Assembly (NCBI GenBank): GCA_913776245.1
Contig: CAJYLO010000011.1
Location: forward strand, 1 to 64,000
From: an uncultured Chryseobacterium sp.
GTDB lineage: Bacteria > Bacteroidota > Bacteroidia > Flavobacteriales > Weeksellaceae
DNA length: 64,000 nucleotides
Direction of reading: 5' to 3'
Positions 43,217-51,486 of this stretch are shown piece by piece. Numbering within the stretch: the first letter of the stretch is position 1; each line of letters opens with the position of its first letter. The translations under genes and the position numbers were made by a program. Below the pieces are notes generated by a model. That model had not been told where the DNA came from and searched no databases. It saw nothing but the letters and a program-made list of their open reading frames with translations.

Positions 43217-45619
43217 TCAATTTCTATTTTTCAAGAGTATCCAGCCGGTATCCTGAACACGTTTTGGGTTTCCGGATTCATTCCATTCTAATATATACCA
43301 ATAAGAAGCGGTCGGAAGCGGTCTTCCGTTTAACTTTCCGTTCCAGGTGTATTGATTTTCCGGCGCTCCACGAAATACCAACTGCCCATTTCTATCATAG
43401 ATCTCAAATCTGGGATCAATTTTTGTCATAAGATCTGAATAATCAATAAAATCATTAATGCCATCATCATTGGGTGTGATCACATTTTTAATACCGATTA
43501 TAGAAAATTTCTGAACAACAGATCCGCAGGCATCTTTAACTTCTATGATATGATCACCTTTTGAAACGGTAAAAACATTGCCTGATTGGTATGGAGATCC
43601 ATCTAGACTGTAAAAATATGGCGGAATTCCATTGGCTGTAAGAATAGTAACTTTATTCCCTTCTATCAAAACATTATTGATAACTAAATCTTGTGGTTCT
43701 GATATTGTGACAGACTGCTTATAAACACATCCATTAAAACCAAGTTCTACAATGTAATTTCCAGCTGTCAGATTTTTACCATAACGGTTATTACTAATAG
43801 ACGTTTGCAAAGGATCCGATTCTTTATACCATTTGTAAGAATTGAATCCCAAATTAAAAGCGGGATCAAAACCATCACCGGCATCCAGATCAATCATACT
43901 CCCTTTGCAAATAATCGTGTCTTTTAAAATCGATGATTTTTTAGGCTGTTTGAACCTTAACTTAAATGAAGAGTAATTATCACAATAGTTTCCCGGCTTT
44001 TTTATCCGGATGTAAAATGTCTTTTCAGCCTGTGTCGGGCTTAGTGTTTGTGATTTGCTGATTGACGGGTTATCCGCTTTGAGCTCTGATATTTTATCAT
44101 AAAATTTGACATCACTCGGGTTGAGCGTTTCTGTTGTCATTAAACCAATATAATCATCCAGATTCACCGTTTTACTTCCTTTGAGCTCATTGTCGCAGAC
44201 ATCAAAAACCGGAATCGTGGCCGGCTGCTGCGGATAGTTCATCTGGAGTTGAGAACCGTGATAGAATCGTAAAATATAAGTATCCGGAGCACATCTAAAT
44301 GCGCCGACTTTCACCGTAATATCCTGAGGATTCTGTGTAAATTCAAAATTATTGTCAGGATTAATTTGCGTTCCGGATTGAGTAAAATACTCGACTTTGA
44401 AATCTCTGTTAAAATTGGTGACAATCTGACCCGTAAAATTAGATAACTTTTCAATGTATTTTCCATCAAAATCATCGTCACAAATCATTATCGGAGAATT
44501 ATCAATAATGGCAACCGGTGCATCTTCAACCTTGACATTACCTGCCAGTGTACATCCGCTGCTGAGCACCACTTCCAATCGGTAATCTCCCGGAACATTA
44601 GTAGTGTAAGAAGTTTGATTGAGTGGCAAACTTAAACTAACATTATCCCTGAACCAGTAATATTTTGCACCGGAATCATTAATATCAGTTGCTGGATTTT
44701 TAGGTTCTATTGTAACATTAGAACCATTACAGATAATAGCAGAATCATCTGTTTCGATAGCAGGAATCATGTCAATATTACCCGTAAAACTTCCAGCTTC
44801 CAGAAATACTGCAGAATCATATTGCGAGTTTGCGTTTTTGCCTTCGTCTGCTATTACGAGCTTGATGTGATATTGTACTCCGGGAACAATTTCTGCCACT
44901 GCAGTCAGAATCTTGGTCTGACCATTAAAATTTGTAGCACTGTCATTGCTGCCACTCTGTTGGCTGTAAAAGCCAATAAATCCGTCAAAATACTTGCTGT
45001 TATCTCTGTCATTAATTGTCGTGACGGACACTGCTTCGCCGGTTCCGGGAACAACAGCAATATTTTGGTAAGGATCCGTGCTGCCTTTTTTCTTTATGAG
45101 AAATGCAAAAGCATCGCTGTAGTTATAGTTTCCGGGATAGTATTCCTCGGACAAAAACAAGTACCGAAAACTGATTTTGTTGCTTAATGTAGATGAAAAA
45201 TCAAATTCCAAAAAAGTTGCATTGGAAAGTTCTGACATTGGAAGCCCGGTCGCATCTGCAAGATCCTGATCTCCGATCCAGTTTAAAGCTGTAGCACTTT
45301 GAACTGGCTTAGTCTTTGGTCCTGGTGCTGCTAATATATTACCTGTCGATAATATAATTCCTTCGTTCATCCCGAGATTGCTTGTTCCTTTGTTAAAATA
45401 GCCGTAGCTTGAGTTTCCTGCCCCAAGATTCCCACCTGACACAGTTACATTGGAAATAGATACGCAACTCAGATTTTGAGTCCCTATAAATTTATCCGCA
45501 ACCAGTTGTTGAGGTGTATAGGTAGTATTATCCACAGTGATAAACTGTGCGCTCATCCTCCCAAACAGCAAAAGCAGAACTGTGATAAAAATCCTATACG
45601 AAGACAAAGAATATTTCAT
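43217..45619 (-). CDS. T9SS type B cargo protein with choice-of-anchor L domain
   Basis: Predicted surface protein of 800 residues. After a signal peptide (about 1-24, MSA-Q) the choice-of-anchor L domain (about 25-270) shows NEGIILSTGN, LEFDFSSTLSNKISFRYLFLSEEY and SDAFAFLIKK. The middle consists of Ig-like and repeat modules with cysteine pairs (ICNGSN, DVCDNELKGSKTV, IICKGSMIDLDAGDG). The C-terminus (about 715-800; KNVITPNDDGINDFIDYSDL, FEIYDRNGQLVFRG, YTWNGKLNGRPL, SYWYILEW, GWILLKNRN) is a type B sorting domain. It is upstream of the IgGFc-like protein and has an upstream -7 element. Ligand unknown. Confidence 0.92.
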   Translation of the reverse strand: MKYSLSSYRIFITVLLLLFGRMSAQFITVDNTTYTPQQLVADKFIGTQNLSCVSISNVTVSGGNLGAGNSSYGYFNKGTSNLGMNEGIILSTGNILAAPGPKTKPVQSATALNWIGDQDLADATGLPMSELSNATFLEFDFSSTLSNKISFRYLFLSEEYYPGNYNYSDAFAFLIKKKGSTDPYQNIAVVPGTGEAVSVTTINDRDNSKYFDGFIGFYSQQSGSNDSATNFNGQTKILTAVAEIVPGVQYHIKLVIADEGKNANSQYDSAVFLEAGSFTGNIDMIPAIETDDSAIICNGSNVTIEPKNPATDINDSGAKYYWFRDNVSLSLPLNQTSYTTNVPGDYRLEVVLSSGCTLAGNVKVEDAPVAIIDNSPIMICDDDFDGKYIEKLSNFTGQIVTNFNRDFKVEYFTQSGTQINPDNNFEFTQNPQDITVKVGAFRCAPDTYILRFYHGSQLQMNYPQQPATIPVFDVCDNELKGSKTVNLDDYIGLMTTETLNPSDVKFYDKISELKADNPSISKSQTLSPTQAEKTFYIRIKKPGNYCDNYSSFKLRFKQPKKSSILKDTIICKGSMIDLDAGDGFDPAFNLGFNSYKWYKESDPLQTSISNNRYGKNLTAGNYIVELGFNGCVYKQSVTISEPQDLVINNVLIEGNKVTILTANGIPPYFYSLDGSPYQSGNVFTVSKGDHIIEVKDACGSVVQKFSIIGIKNVITPNDDGINDFIDYSDLMTKIDPRFEIYDRNGQLVFRGAPENQYTWNGKLNGRPLPTASYWYILEWNESGNPKRVQDTGWILLKNRN

Positions 45620-45639
45620 TTAACGAATAATAAGGATTG

Positions 45640-45647
45640 CAAATTTA
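45640..45647 (-). promoter_or_regulatory. -7 promoter element of the type B cargo genes
   Basis: On the minus strand this reads TAAATTTG (TAnnTTTG), 20 bp before the ATG. Confidence 0.5.
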
Positions 45648-45667
45648 CTCCGAAATTTGATAACAAA

Positions 45668-45696
45668 AAATCCCACTAAAAATTTTAGCAGGATTT
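45668..45696 (-). terminator. Terminator of tsf
   Basis: AAATCCTGCTAAAA and TTTTAGTGGGATTT form a hairpin with minor mismatches on the minus strand, followed by T. It sits 26 bp after the tsf stop. Confidence 0.78.
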
Positions 45697-45722
45697 AGGT
45701 TTATTTTAAGGTAATGTTTTGA

Positions 45723-46550
45723 TTATGAAAGAGCAACTCTTACAAAACCTGTCACTTTAAGATCACCATTCACAGATTTTACATAGTCTGCAACAGAGAC
45801 GCTGCTGTCTTTGATGAAATCCTGGTGTACCAAAGTATTGTCTTTGTAGAATCTCTGCATTTTACCTTTAAGGATGTTATCGATAATGTTTGCAGGTTTT
45901 CCTTCTTCAGTAAGCTTGTGTCTTTCGATTTCCAATTCTTTATCGATCGTTTCCTGGGATACAGAATTCTCATCAAGAGCAATCGGGTTCATTGCAGCAA
46001 CCTGCATAGAAACAGCTTTTGCAGCCTCATCAGCACCATCTACTTTAGCAGAAAGAGAAGTGATAGCAGCAATTTTGTTTCCTGCGTGGATGTAAGCCCC
46101 TAAGAAAGCACCCTGGATTGTTTCAAAAGAACCGATCTCGATTTTTTCACCGATTACACCAGTCTGCTGGATCAATTTTTCAGCAACAGTCTGTCCGTGG
46201 AAATCAGAAGCAAGGAATTCTTCTTTGTTAGCATAGTTGATAGCCTGCTCTGCCAGTTCGTAAGCCAGCTCTACGAAAGCTTCGTTCTTAGCCACAAAGT
46301 CAGTTTCACAGTTAAGAGAGATAATTGCACCAAGTGTGTTATCCTCATTTACTCTTGCAATTACTGCACCTTCGGAAGAATCTCTGTCCGCTCTGTTAGC
46401 AGCAACCTTCTGTCCTTTTTTTCTAAGGATATCAATTGCTTTTTCGAAATCTCCTTCAGCTTCTACTAGAGCTTTCTTGCAGTCCATCATTCCTGCACCC
46501 GTTGTGTTTCTTAGTTTTGCTACGTCTGCAGCTACTGGTGTATAAGACAT
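45723..46550 (-). CDS. tsf: Elongation factor Ts
   Basis: Guanine-nucleotide exchange factor for EF-Tu, 275 residues. The N-terminal UBA-like domain is VAKLRNTTGAGMMDCKKALVEAEGDFEKAIDILRKKG, visible in two conserved parts (KLRNTTGAGMMDCKKAL and GDFEKAIDILRKKG). The EF-Tu contact motif is NCETDFVAKNEAF, and the C-terminal dimerisation region has MQRFYKDNTLVHQDFI. Unlike in most bacteria, rpsB is not immediately upstream: the region up to 46794 holds only a promoter, and the next gene is a divergent secreted protein. Confidence 0.97.
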   Translation of the reverse strand: MSYTPVAADVAKLRNTTGAGMMDCKKALVEAEGDFEKAIDILRKKGQKVAANRADRDSSEGAVIARVNEDNTLGAIISLNCETDFVAKNEAFVELAYELAEQAINYANKEEFLASDFHGQTVAEKLIQQTGVIGEKIEIGSFETIQGAFLGAYIHAGNKIAAITSLSAKVDGADEAAKAVSMQVAAMNPIALDENSVSQETIDKELEIERHKLTEEGKPANIIDNILKGKMQRFYKDNTLVHQDFIKDSSVSVADYVKSVNGDLKVTGFVRVALS

Positions 46551-46609
46551 AATATAGATTGTTTTTTATTTAATTTTCAGATTTTCCTCTGTTCACTATT
46601 TTCAGCGTG

Positions 46610-46617
46610 CAAATATA
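46610..46617 (-). promoter_or_regulatory. -7 promoter element of tsf
   Basis: On the minus strand this reads TATATTTG (TAnnTTTG), 59 bp before the tsf ATG, supporting independent transcription without rpsB. Confidence 0.5.
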
Positions 46618-46794
46618 GTGAATTTTATAAAAAAAAAGATCATTTCATATAATGTTAATAAGCAGCTTTATATCACTACCATAAAAATTACCTTAATAGC
46701 ATTCATATCATTTTTTTTAGTTAAAAAAGACAATACATAACAAGATTTAATTTATTTTTACGTTTTAGTTATTCAAAGTGTTATCAAAAATATA

Positions 46795-47358
46795 ATGAAG
46801 AAGATTCTTTTACTACTATTCCTACCTTTATCAATCAGTTTATTTTCCCAGGTCAGTGTTTTTGAAGCCAAAAGAACTACAGACCGAGCTGTGGTAGAAA
46901 AATTTATCCGGGACAACCCAAACCATCCGGCCGTTTCTGAACTCAAACAAAAACTGTTGTCTATGAAATACGGCGGCAATCCTCAGGTTGCTAAACCCAC
47001 TGTAACCACAATGACGGAAAATAAAATTGAGAAAACATCAAAAGTGGGCACTTCCGCAGCAAAAGGAGAACCTTCTGAACAGGCAAAAAAAACAGCGGCG
47101 ATGCTTACCAGCCTTTTCAATAATGACCCGAATAAAAAGGAAGCTATTGTGCAGTTCGTCAATAAATCCAAGTGTAACCTTATTATCAAAATAAGCGGAA
47201 AAAAATTCTACAACCTTACGGTTCCTTCTAATGGGCAGAATTACATTTTGGTAGACAAAGGAAGTTACAATGTTTCCACCTCCATCTGCGACGCTGTATA
47301 CAACCAGAACAAAGCCCTTACGAAAGACCTCATCATCACACTGAATGGGCCAAAGTAA
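46795..47358 (+). CDS. Uncharacterised secreted protein, DUF6759-like
   Basis: Predicted exported protein of 187 residues, signal peptide about 1-19 (LFSQ). A helical N-terminal part contains FIRDNPNHPAVSELKQKL, then a low-complexity Lys/Ser/Thr linker. The C-terminal domain (about 100-187) aligns with the lipoprotein at 37793: LTSLFNNDPNKKE, NKSKCNLIIKISGKK, ILVDKGSYNVSTSICD. The two conserved cysteines are retained, but no lipobox is present here. Function unknown. A second uncharacterised exported protein follows 20 bp downstream, suggesting a two-gene unit. Confidence 0.8.
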   Translation: MKKILLLLFLPLSISLFSQVSVFEAKRTTDRAVVEKFIRDNPNHPAVSELKQKLLSMKYGGNPQVAKPTVTTMTENKIEKTSKVGTSAAKGEPSEQAKKTAAMLTSLFNNDPNKKEAIVQFVNKSKCNLIIKISGKKFYNLTVPSNGQNYILVDKGSYNVSTSICDAVYNQNKALTKDLIITLNGPK

Positions 47359-47378
47359 ATCATTTCAAATATTACTTC

Positions 47379-48140
47379 TTGAAGCTAATTAAGTTCATAG
47401 TGTTTTTCAGTTGCATCGTTATTTTCTCTCAAAAGAAAATTGACATTGATTCTTTGCAGCTGAAAGATACAAAAGAACTCTTAGGTGATGATTACGGCAA
47501 CATATACCTCTACAAAGCGAAAGATCTGAGCTTCACAAAATACGATTCAGTGGGGAGACAACTTGGCAAGCTGATGATGACTTTTCCATACAAGGTTCAA
47601 AGTGTCAATAATCCTCTTAATATTGTGATGTTTTCCGATAATGCTCAGGAAATCAAATTTTTTGATCAGAATCTAAATGAGATCCAGAAAATAAACCTTA
47701 GTCCTTCCTTTGGCTTTATCACCGCGGTTTATGCGGAAGATCTTCAATTTGCATGGCTAATAGACGACAGCAATAAAACCCTTATCCAATACAATTTCAG
47801 AAGCAATTCTGTCATCAACTCATTTCCTTTCAGCATCAATCTGCAGGCCATAAAAGATTTTATAGTCTATAATAACAGGGTATATATTTTACGGGAAAAT
47901 AATTTTGAAGTTTATAATACCAAAGCTACATTATTATTTTCTGCGCAGATGACTCGTGCTAAAAAGCTCAGAAGAGCGAATGAGATTATCAATATCTTCA
48001 GTGATAACCTCGTCATGAAATTTGACGGAAAATCTTTAACGGAAAGCTTCCGGAATCCTGATGCAAAAATTGTTGATAAAAACACTTCAGGATTTTTGGC
48101 ACTCATAAAAGACAAACTATATCTTTACAATCTTAAATAA
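47379..48140 (+). CDS. Uncharacterised exported protein, propeller-like
   Basis: Protein of 253 residues with a signal peptide (about 1-17, IFSQ). It appears to start at TTG (47379), because no ATG or GTG gives a complete signal peptide and the frame's next Met is about 65 residues inside. The body is beta-rich, with repeated segments such as DDYGNIYLYK, FFDQNLNEIQK and YNNRVYILREN, suggesting a small beta-propeller. No catalytic motif is seen. It follows the DUF6759-like gene by 20 bp, so cotranscription and perhaps translational coupling are likely. Function unknown. Confidence 0.72.
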   Translation: MKLIKFIVFFSCIVIFSQKKIDIDSLQLKDTKELLGDDYGNIYLYKAKDLSFTKYDSVGRQLGKLMMTFPYKVQSVNNPLNIVMFSDNAQEIKFFDQNLNEIQKINLSPSFGFITAVYAEDLQFAWLIDDSNKTLIQYNFRSNSVINSFPFSINLQAIKDFIVYNNRVYILRENNFEVYNTKATLLFSAQMTRAKKLRRANEIINIFSDNLVMKFDGKSLTESFRNPDAKIVDKNTSGFLALIKDKLYLYNLK

Positions 48141-48214
48141 TTAAAATAGATCTCTGATAAATCATTGTAAATTTATCATTGGTTATTATCCATCATTTAT
48201 CAATAATAAGAACG

Positions 48215-48829
48215 ATGCATATAGCTGTCACAGGAAACATCGGTGCCGGAAAAACCACACTCACTACAATGCTGTCCAAACATTATGGCTGGGAAGCACA
48301 ATTTGAAGATGTAGATCATAATCCTTATCTGGATGATTTCTACGGTGATATGTCCAAATGGAGTTTCGCACTTCAGATCTATTTCCTGGGAAGCAGATTC
48401 CGGCAGGTAAAGGAGATCCGGGAGAGCGGCAAAAATGTAATACAGGACAGAACCATCTATGAAGATGCACATATATTTGCTGAAAACCTGGCAGAAATGA
48501 ACCTGCTTTCCGAACGCGATTTTAAAAACTATCTTTCTGTCTTTCAACTGATGAAAGACTTCGTTTCGGCACCGGATTTGCTGATCTACCTCAGAGCCGA
48601 TATCCCGACACTGGTGAAGCAAATTGCAAAAAGAGGACGGGAATACGAGACCAGCATCAGCATAGATTATCTCTCCAAGCTCAATAATAAATATCAGAAC
48701 TGGATAGAGAATTATAAAGAAGGCAAGCTTCTGATCATTGATGTTGATGATCTGGACTTTGTAGAAAAGCAGGAAGACTTTGGTTACATCCTTGAAAGAA
48801 TAGATGGAGAACTGAACGGTTTGTTTTAA
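48215..48829 (+). CDS. Deoxynucleoside kinase
   Basis: Nucleoside salvage kinase of 204 residues of the dCK/dGK family. The P-loop is AVTGNIGAGKTTL at the N-terminus; I therefore start at the ATG 48215 rather than twelve codons earlier. Family motifs are FEDVDHNPYLDDFY (substrate-site Glu/Asp), the base-selective catalytic DRTIYEDAHIFA, and the LID region KQIAKRGREYE. It most resembles the deoxyadenosine/deoxyguanosine kinase branch, but specificity cannot be decided from the sequence. Cytoplasmic. Seventy-four bp follow the preceding gene. Confidence 0.92.
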   Translation: MHIAVTGNIGAGKTTLTTMLSKHYGWEAQFEDVDHNPYLDDFYGDMSKWSFALQIYFLGSRFRQVKEIRESGKNVIQDRTIYEDAHIFAENLAEMNLLSERDFKNYLSVFQLMKDFVSAPDLLIYLRADIPTLVKQIAKRGREYETSISIDYLSKLNNKYQNWIENYKEGKLLIIDVDDLDFVEKQEDFGYILERIDGELNGLF

Positions 48830-48849
48830 TTATTCCGGCAATAATTTTG
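48821..48849 (+). promoter_or_regulatory. Promoter of the ArsC-like gene
   Basis: TTG (48821-48823), 18 bp, then TAATTTTG (48842-48849). The -33 box lies inside the end of the deoxynucleoside kinase gene. Confidence 0.6.
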
Positions 48850-48894
48850 ACAAACCTCAAAATTGAAATGTCGATTAAAAACAACACCGAAATC

Positions 48895-49245
48895 ATGTTA
48901 AAGGTAATCCATAATAACAAATGTCCAAAATCCAAAGCCATCCTGGAATATCTGGACGAAAATGATATCAAATTTCAGATTATAGATATCAGCAGAGAAC
49001 CACTCAGTCTTTTTGAATTGAGAACTCTTTTTAAAAAACTCAATAAAAGACCAAGCAAAATTCTCAGAAAATCTGCAGATCTCTTTAAGGAGTACTTTTC
49101 TCAGGCTGAAACAGTAAATGAAGAAAAAGCGCTGGAAGTGATTGCAGAACATCCGGAAGTTATCCAATGTCCTATTCTTATTAAAGGAAAAATTGCAATG
49201 CCCGGAAATCCGTTGGAAAACGTAAAATTCTTTATAGAAAATTAG
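48895..49245 (+). CDS. ArsC-family (arsenate reductase-like) protein
   Basis: Thioredoxin-fold protein of 116 residues. The N-terminal site is IHNNKCPKSKAILEYL with one cysteine; the segment LNKRPSKILRKS precedes the late QCPILIKGKIAMPGNPLENV, typical of ArsC/Spx-like proteins. I choose the ATG at 48895 (family-like N-terminus); an ATG at 48868 and a TTG at 48847 are in frame. Arsenate reduction is not supported by context: no ars operon genes are nearby. A glutaredoxin-linked redox role is possible. It has its own promoter and terminator. Confidence 0.8.
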   Translation: MLKVIHNNKCPKSKAILEYLDENDIKFQIIDISREPLSLFELRTLFKKLNKRPSKILRKSADLFKEYFSQAETVNEEKALEVIAEHPEVIQCPILIKGKIAMPGNPLENVKFFIEN

Positions 49246-49270
49246 ATTGACACTAAATATAGCAGAAGCA

Positions 49271-49313
49271 TAAGCGTGAGGCTCAGAAATTAAAACTCAA
49301 CGCTTATTTTTTT
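49271..49313 (+). terminator. Terminator of the ArsC-like gene
   Basis: TAAGCGT and ACGCTTA form the base of a hairpin with an inner GAG/CTC pair and a large loop; seven or more T follow. Confidence 0.7.
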
Positions 49314-49332
49314 GATAATTAATCTAAAATAA

Positions 49333-49364
49333 TTTGTCCATCTGAAAAATAATTCTTTATTTTG
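49333..49364 (+). promoter_or_regulatory. Probable promoter of rpmB
   Basis: TTTG near 49333 and TATTTTG near 49358 approximate the Bacteroidota pattern; the -7 box is one base short of TAnnTTTG. It lies about 40 bp before the ATG. Confidence 0.45.
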
Positions 49365-49402
49365 CACTCTCAAATATTCATTAGTCAAAAGAACATCGAG
49401 AT

Positions 49403-49651
49403 ATGTCAAGAATTTGCCAAATAACAGGTAAGCGTGCAATGGTAGGAAACAACGTTTCCCACGCTAATAACAAAACGAAAAGACGTTTTGAAATTAATTT
49501 ACTAGAGAAGAAATTTTATCTTCCTGAGCAAGAAAAACATGTTACTTTAAAAGTATCTGCTCACGGATTAAGAGTTATCAATAAGATTGGTATAGAGGAA
49601 GCTATCGAAAGAGCAGCTAGAAACGGATTCATTAAAAATACGACTAAGTAA
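49403..49651 (+). CDS. rpmB: 50S ribosomal protein L28 (bL28)
   Basis: Large-subunit protein of 82 residues. It starts with the family signature [21 protein letters not shown], followed by [19 protein letters not shown], and a core with [14 protein letters not shown]. It lacks the CxxC-type cysteine pair beyond the single N-terminal Cys. It is the first gene of rpmB-rpmG-DUF4295 and its stop overlaps the start of rpmG by one base. Confidence 0.97.
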   Translation: MSRICQITGKRAMVGNNVSHANNKTKRRFEINLLEKKFYLPEQEKHVTLKVSAHGLRVINKIGIEEAIERAARNGFIKNTTK

Positions 49652-49833
49652 TGGCTAAAAAAGGTAACAGAGTTCAGGTAATTCTAGAATGTACTGAGCA
49701 CAAGGAAAGCGGCGTAGCAGGAATGTCAAGATACATTACTACAAAAAATAAAAAGAATACTACAGAAAGACTGGAGCTTAAAAAGTTCAACCCGGTTCTT
49801 AAGAAGTATACTGTTCATAAAGAAATTAAGTAA
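49651..49833 (+). CDS. rpmG: 50S ribosomal protein L33 (bL33)
   Basis: Large-subunit protein of 60 residues beginning [40 protein letters not shown] and [12 protein letters not shown] are typical bL33. The zinc-binding CxxC pairs are absent (one Cys only), so it is the zinc-independent form. The ATG overlaps the rpmB TAA as TAATG, indicating coupled translation. Confidence 0.97.
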   Translation: MAKKGNRVQVILECTEHKESGVAGMSRYITTKNKKNTTERLELKKFNPVLKKYTVHKEIK

Positions 49834-49852
49834 TTTATAAAAATAATTTACA

Positions 49853-50008
49853 ATGGCAAAAAAGGTAGTAGCAACGCTTCAAGGTGGTGCTGGATCAAAA
49901 AAAATGACAAAAGTAATCAAAATGGTGAAGTCCTCTAAATCTGGAGCTTACGTTTTTGAAGAAAAAGTAATGAACGCTGACGAAGTTGAAGGTTATTTGA
50001 AAAAATAA
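49853..50008 (+). CDS. DUF4295-family small basic protein (ribosome-associated, Bacteroidota-specific)
   Basis: A 51-residue, lysine-rich protein: MAKKVVATLQGGAGSKKM, then MVKSSKSGAYVFEEKVM and the end EVEGYLKK. I recognise it as DUF4295, a family limited to Bacteroidota and located next to rpmB-rpmG. My recollection is that a structure of the Flavobacterium johnsoniae ribosome assigned such a protein to the large subunit as bL38; this is from memory and unverified. It begins 19 bp after rpmG and is followed by a terminator, so the three genes form one unit. Confidence 0.9.
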   Translation: MAKKVVATLQGGAGSKKMTKVIKMVKSSKSGAYVFEEKVMNADEVEGYLKK

Positions 50009-50027
50009 TCCATAAACTGATACAATA

Positions 50028-50057
50028 TAAAAACTACTCTTTTTAGGGTAGTTTTTT
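50028..50057 (+). terminator. Terminator of rpmB-rpmG-DUF4295
   Basis: AAAACTAC and GTAGTTTT form the stem, followed by a T run. It separates the ribosomal genes from ftsY. Confidence 0.8.
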
Positions 50058-50060
50058 TGT

Positions 50061-50068
50061 TATCTTTG
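50061..50068 (+). promoter_or_regulatory. -7 promoter element of ftsY
   Basis: TATCTTTG (TAnnTTTG) directly after the terminator and 63 bp before the ftsY ATG. Confidence 0.5.
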
Positions 50069-50131
50069 TTTCTGATTCAAAATAAAAGTTTAAGAATCAT
50101 TTATTGATTCTCATTTATCATTACAAATAGA

Positions 50132-51088
50132 ATGAGCTGGTTTAAAAAAATATTCAAAAAAGAAGAAAAAGAAACACTCGATAAAGGCTTGGAAAAATCC
50201 AGCCAGGGATTCTTTGACAAAATATCAAGAGCGGTTGTCGGAAAAAACACTGTAGATGATGAAGTGCTTGATGACCTGGAAGATGTTCTTATCGCTTCTG
50301 ATGTAGGTGCGGAAACAACTATCAAAATCATTAAACGAATTGAAGATCGTGTTTCAAGAGATAAGTATGTGAACGTTTCTGAACTGGATCTGATTCTTCG
50401 TGAAGAAATCTCCGGACTTCTTCTGGAAAACCCACATTTGGAAACTGACAACATCGATACTTCCAAAAAACCTTATGTCATTATGGTAGTTGGCGTCAAT
50501 GGTGTGGGGAAAACAACAACTATCGGAAAACTGGCAAATCAATTCAAGTCTCAAGGACTAAAAGTAGTTTTAGGTGCAGCTGACACGTTCCGGGCTGCAG
50601 CCGTAGATCAGCTGGTAATCTGGAGTGAACGGGTAGGTGTTCCGATTGTAAAACAAGGAATGGGTTCGGATCCTGCGTCGGTGGCTTTTGACACCGTGCA
50701 GTCTGCTGTTGCCCAGAATGCCGATGTTGTAATAATTGACACCGCCGGAAGATTGCATAATAAGGTGAATCTTATGAATGAACTCACCAAGATAAAACGC
50801 GTTATGCAAAAAGTAATTCCCGACGCACCACATGAAGTCTTGCTGGTTTTAGACGGATCAACCGGGCAAAACGCCTTTGAGCAGGCAAAACAATTTACTG
50901 CCGCAACAGAAGTTTCTGCTTTAGCAGTTACAAAACTGGATGGAACTGCCAAAGGCGGCGTTGTGATAGGAATATCGGATCAGTTTCAGATTCCTGTGAA
51001 ATATATTGGTGTAGGAGAAAAGATGGAAGACATCCAGATTTTTAACGGTATGGAATTTGTTGATTCATTTTTTAAAAAAAGAAAATAA
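50132..51088 (+). CDS. ftsY: Signal recognition particle receptor FtsY
   Basis: SRP GTPase of 318 residues that docks ribosome-SRP complexes at the Sec translocon. There is only a short charged A-region (KKIFKKEEKETLDKGLEK), then the helical N domain and the G domain: P-loop VGVNGVGKTTTIGKLA, ADTFRAAAVDQL, DTAGRLHNK and TKLDGTAKGG, ending with GVGEKMEDIQIFNGMEFVDSFF. The compact length is common in Bacteroidota. Own -7 element upstream. Confidence 0.97.
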   Translation: MSWFKKIFKKEEKETLDKGLEKSSQGFFDKISRAVVGKNTVDDEVLDDLEDVLIASDVGAETTIKIIKRIEDRVSRDKYVNVSELDLILREEISGLLLENPHLETDNIDTSKKPYVIMVVGVNGVGKTTTIGKLANQFKSQGLKVVLGAADTFRAAAVDQLVIWSERVGVPIVKQGMGSDPASVAFDTVQSAVAQNADVVIIDTAGRLHNKVNLMNELTKIKRVMQKVIPDAPHEVLLVLDGSTGQNAFEQAKQFTAATEVSALAVTKLDGTAKGGVVIGISDQFQIPVKYIGVGEKMEDIQIFNGMEFVDSFFKKRK

Positions 51089-51120
51089 ACACAAATTTTT
51101 TAACTTAAAAAAAATAAACT

Positions 51121-51378
51121 ATGGGTATTTTAACTTGGATTATCTTCGGACTAATTGCCGGAGCCATCGCAAAAGCTATCCATCCTGGTAAAGATCCGGG
51201 CGGCTGGCTTGTGACTATTATTATAGGAATTGTAGGTGCTTTTATTGGCGGTGCAATTGGAACTTACGTTCTTGGTTGGGGTGATGTGGATTCTTTCTGG
51301 AGTCCCAGAAGCTGGTTGCTTGCAATAGGTGGATCAGTATTATTATTGTTTATTTATAGTATGCTTACCAAGAAGTAA
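51121..51378 (+). CDS. GlsB/YeaQ/YmgE-family membrane protein
   Basis: Small integral membrane protein of 85 residues with three hydrophobic segments. It begins MGILTWIIFGLIAGAIAK, and contains PGKDPGGWLVTIIIGIVGAF and GGAIGTYVLGW, the characteristic Gly-rich pattern of this family (also called transglycosylase-associated protein). A general stress or envelope role has been suggested for the family; biochemical function is unknown. It lies 32 bp after ftsY and has its own terminator. Confidence 0.9.
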   Translation: MGILTWIIFGLIAGAIAKAIHPGKDPGGWLVTIIIGIVGAFIGGAIGTYVLGWGDVDSFWSPRSWLLAIGGSVLLLFIYSMLTKK

Positions 51379-51414
51379 ATTCAACTATAATCAAAATTTT
51401 TAAATTATTATTAT

Positions 51415-51442
51415 AAAAGCGTCAGATTTTCTGATGCTTTTT
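51415..51442 (+). terminator. Terminator after the GlsB-like gene
   Basis: AAAAGCGTCAG pairs with CTGATGCTTTT (one G-U/mismatch), followed by T. Confidence 0.82.
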
Positions 51443-51456
51443 TGCTTTTAAAACTA

Positions 51457-51464
51457 TATATTTG
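51457..51464 (+). promoter_or_regulatory. -7 promoter element of the reprolysin-like gene
   Basis: TATATTTG (TAnnTTTG), 22 bp before the ATG. Confidence 0.5.
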
Positions 51465-51486
51465 GGATGAGAAAAATTAATTAATA

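Noticed and set aside
48895..49245. Arsenic resistance locus
   Set aside because: Only a single ArsC-like gene is present; no arsB, acr3 or arsR is nearby.
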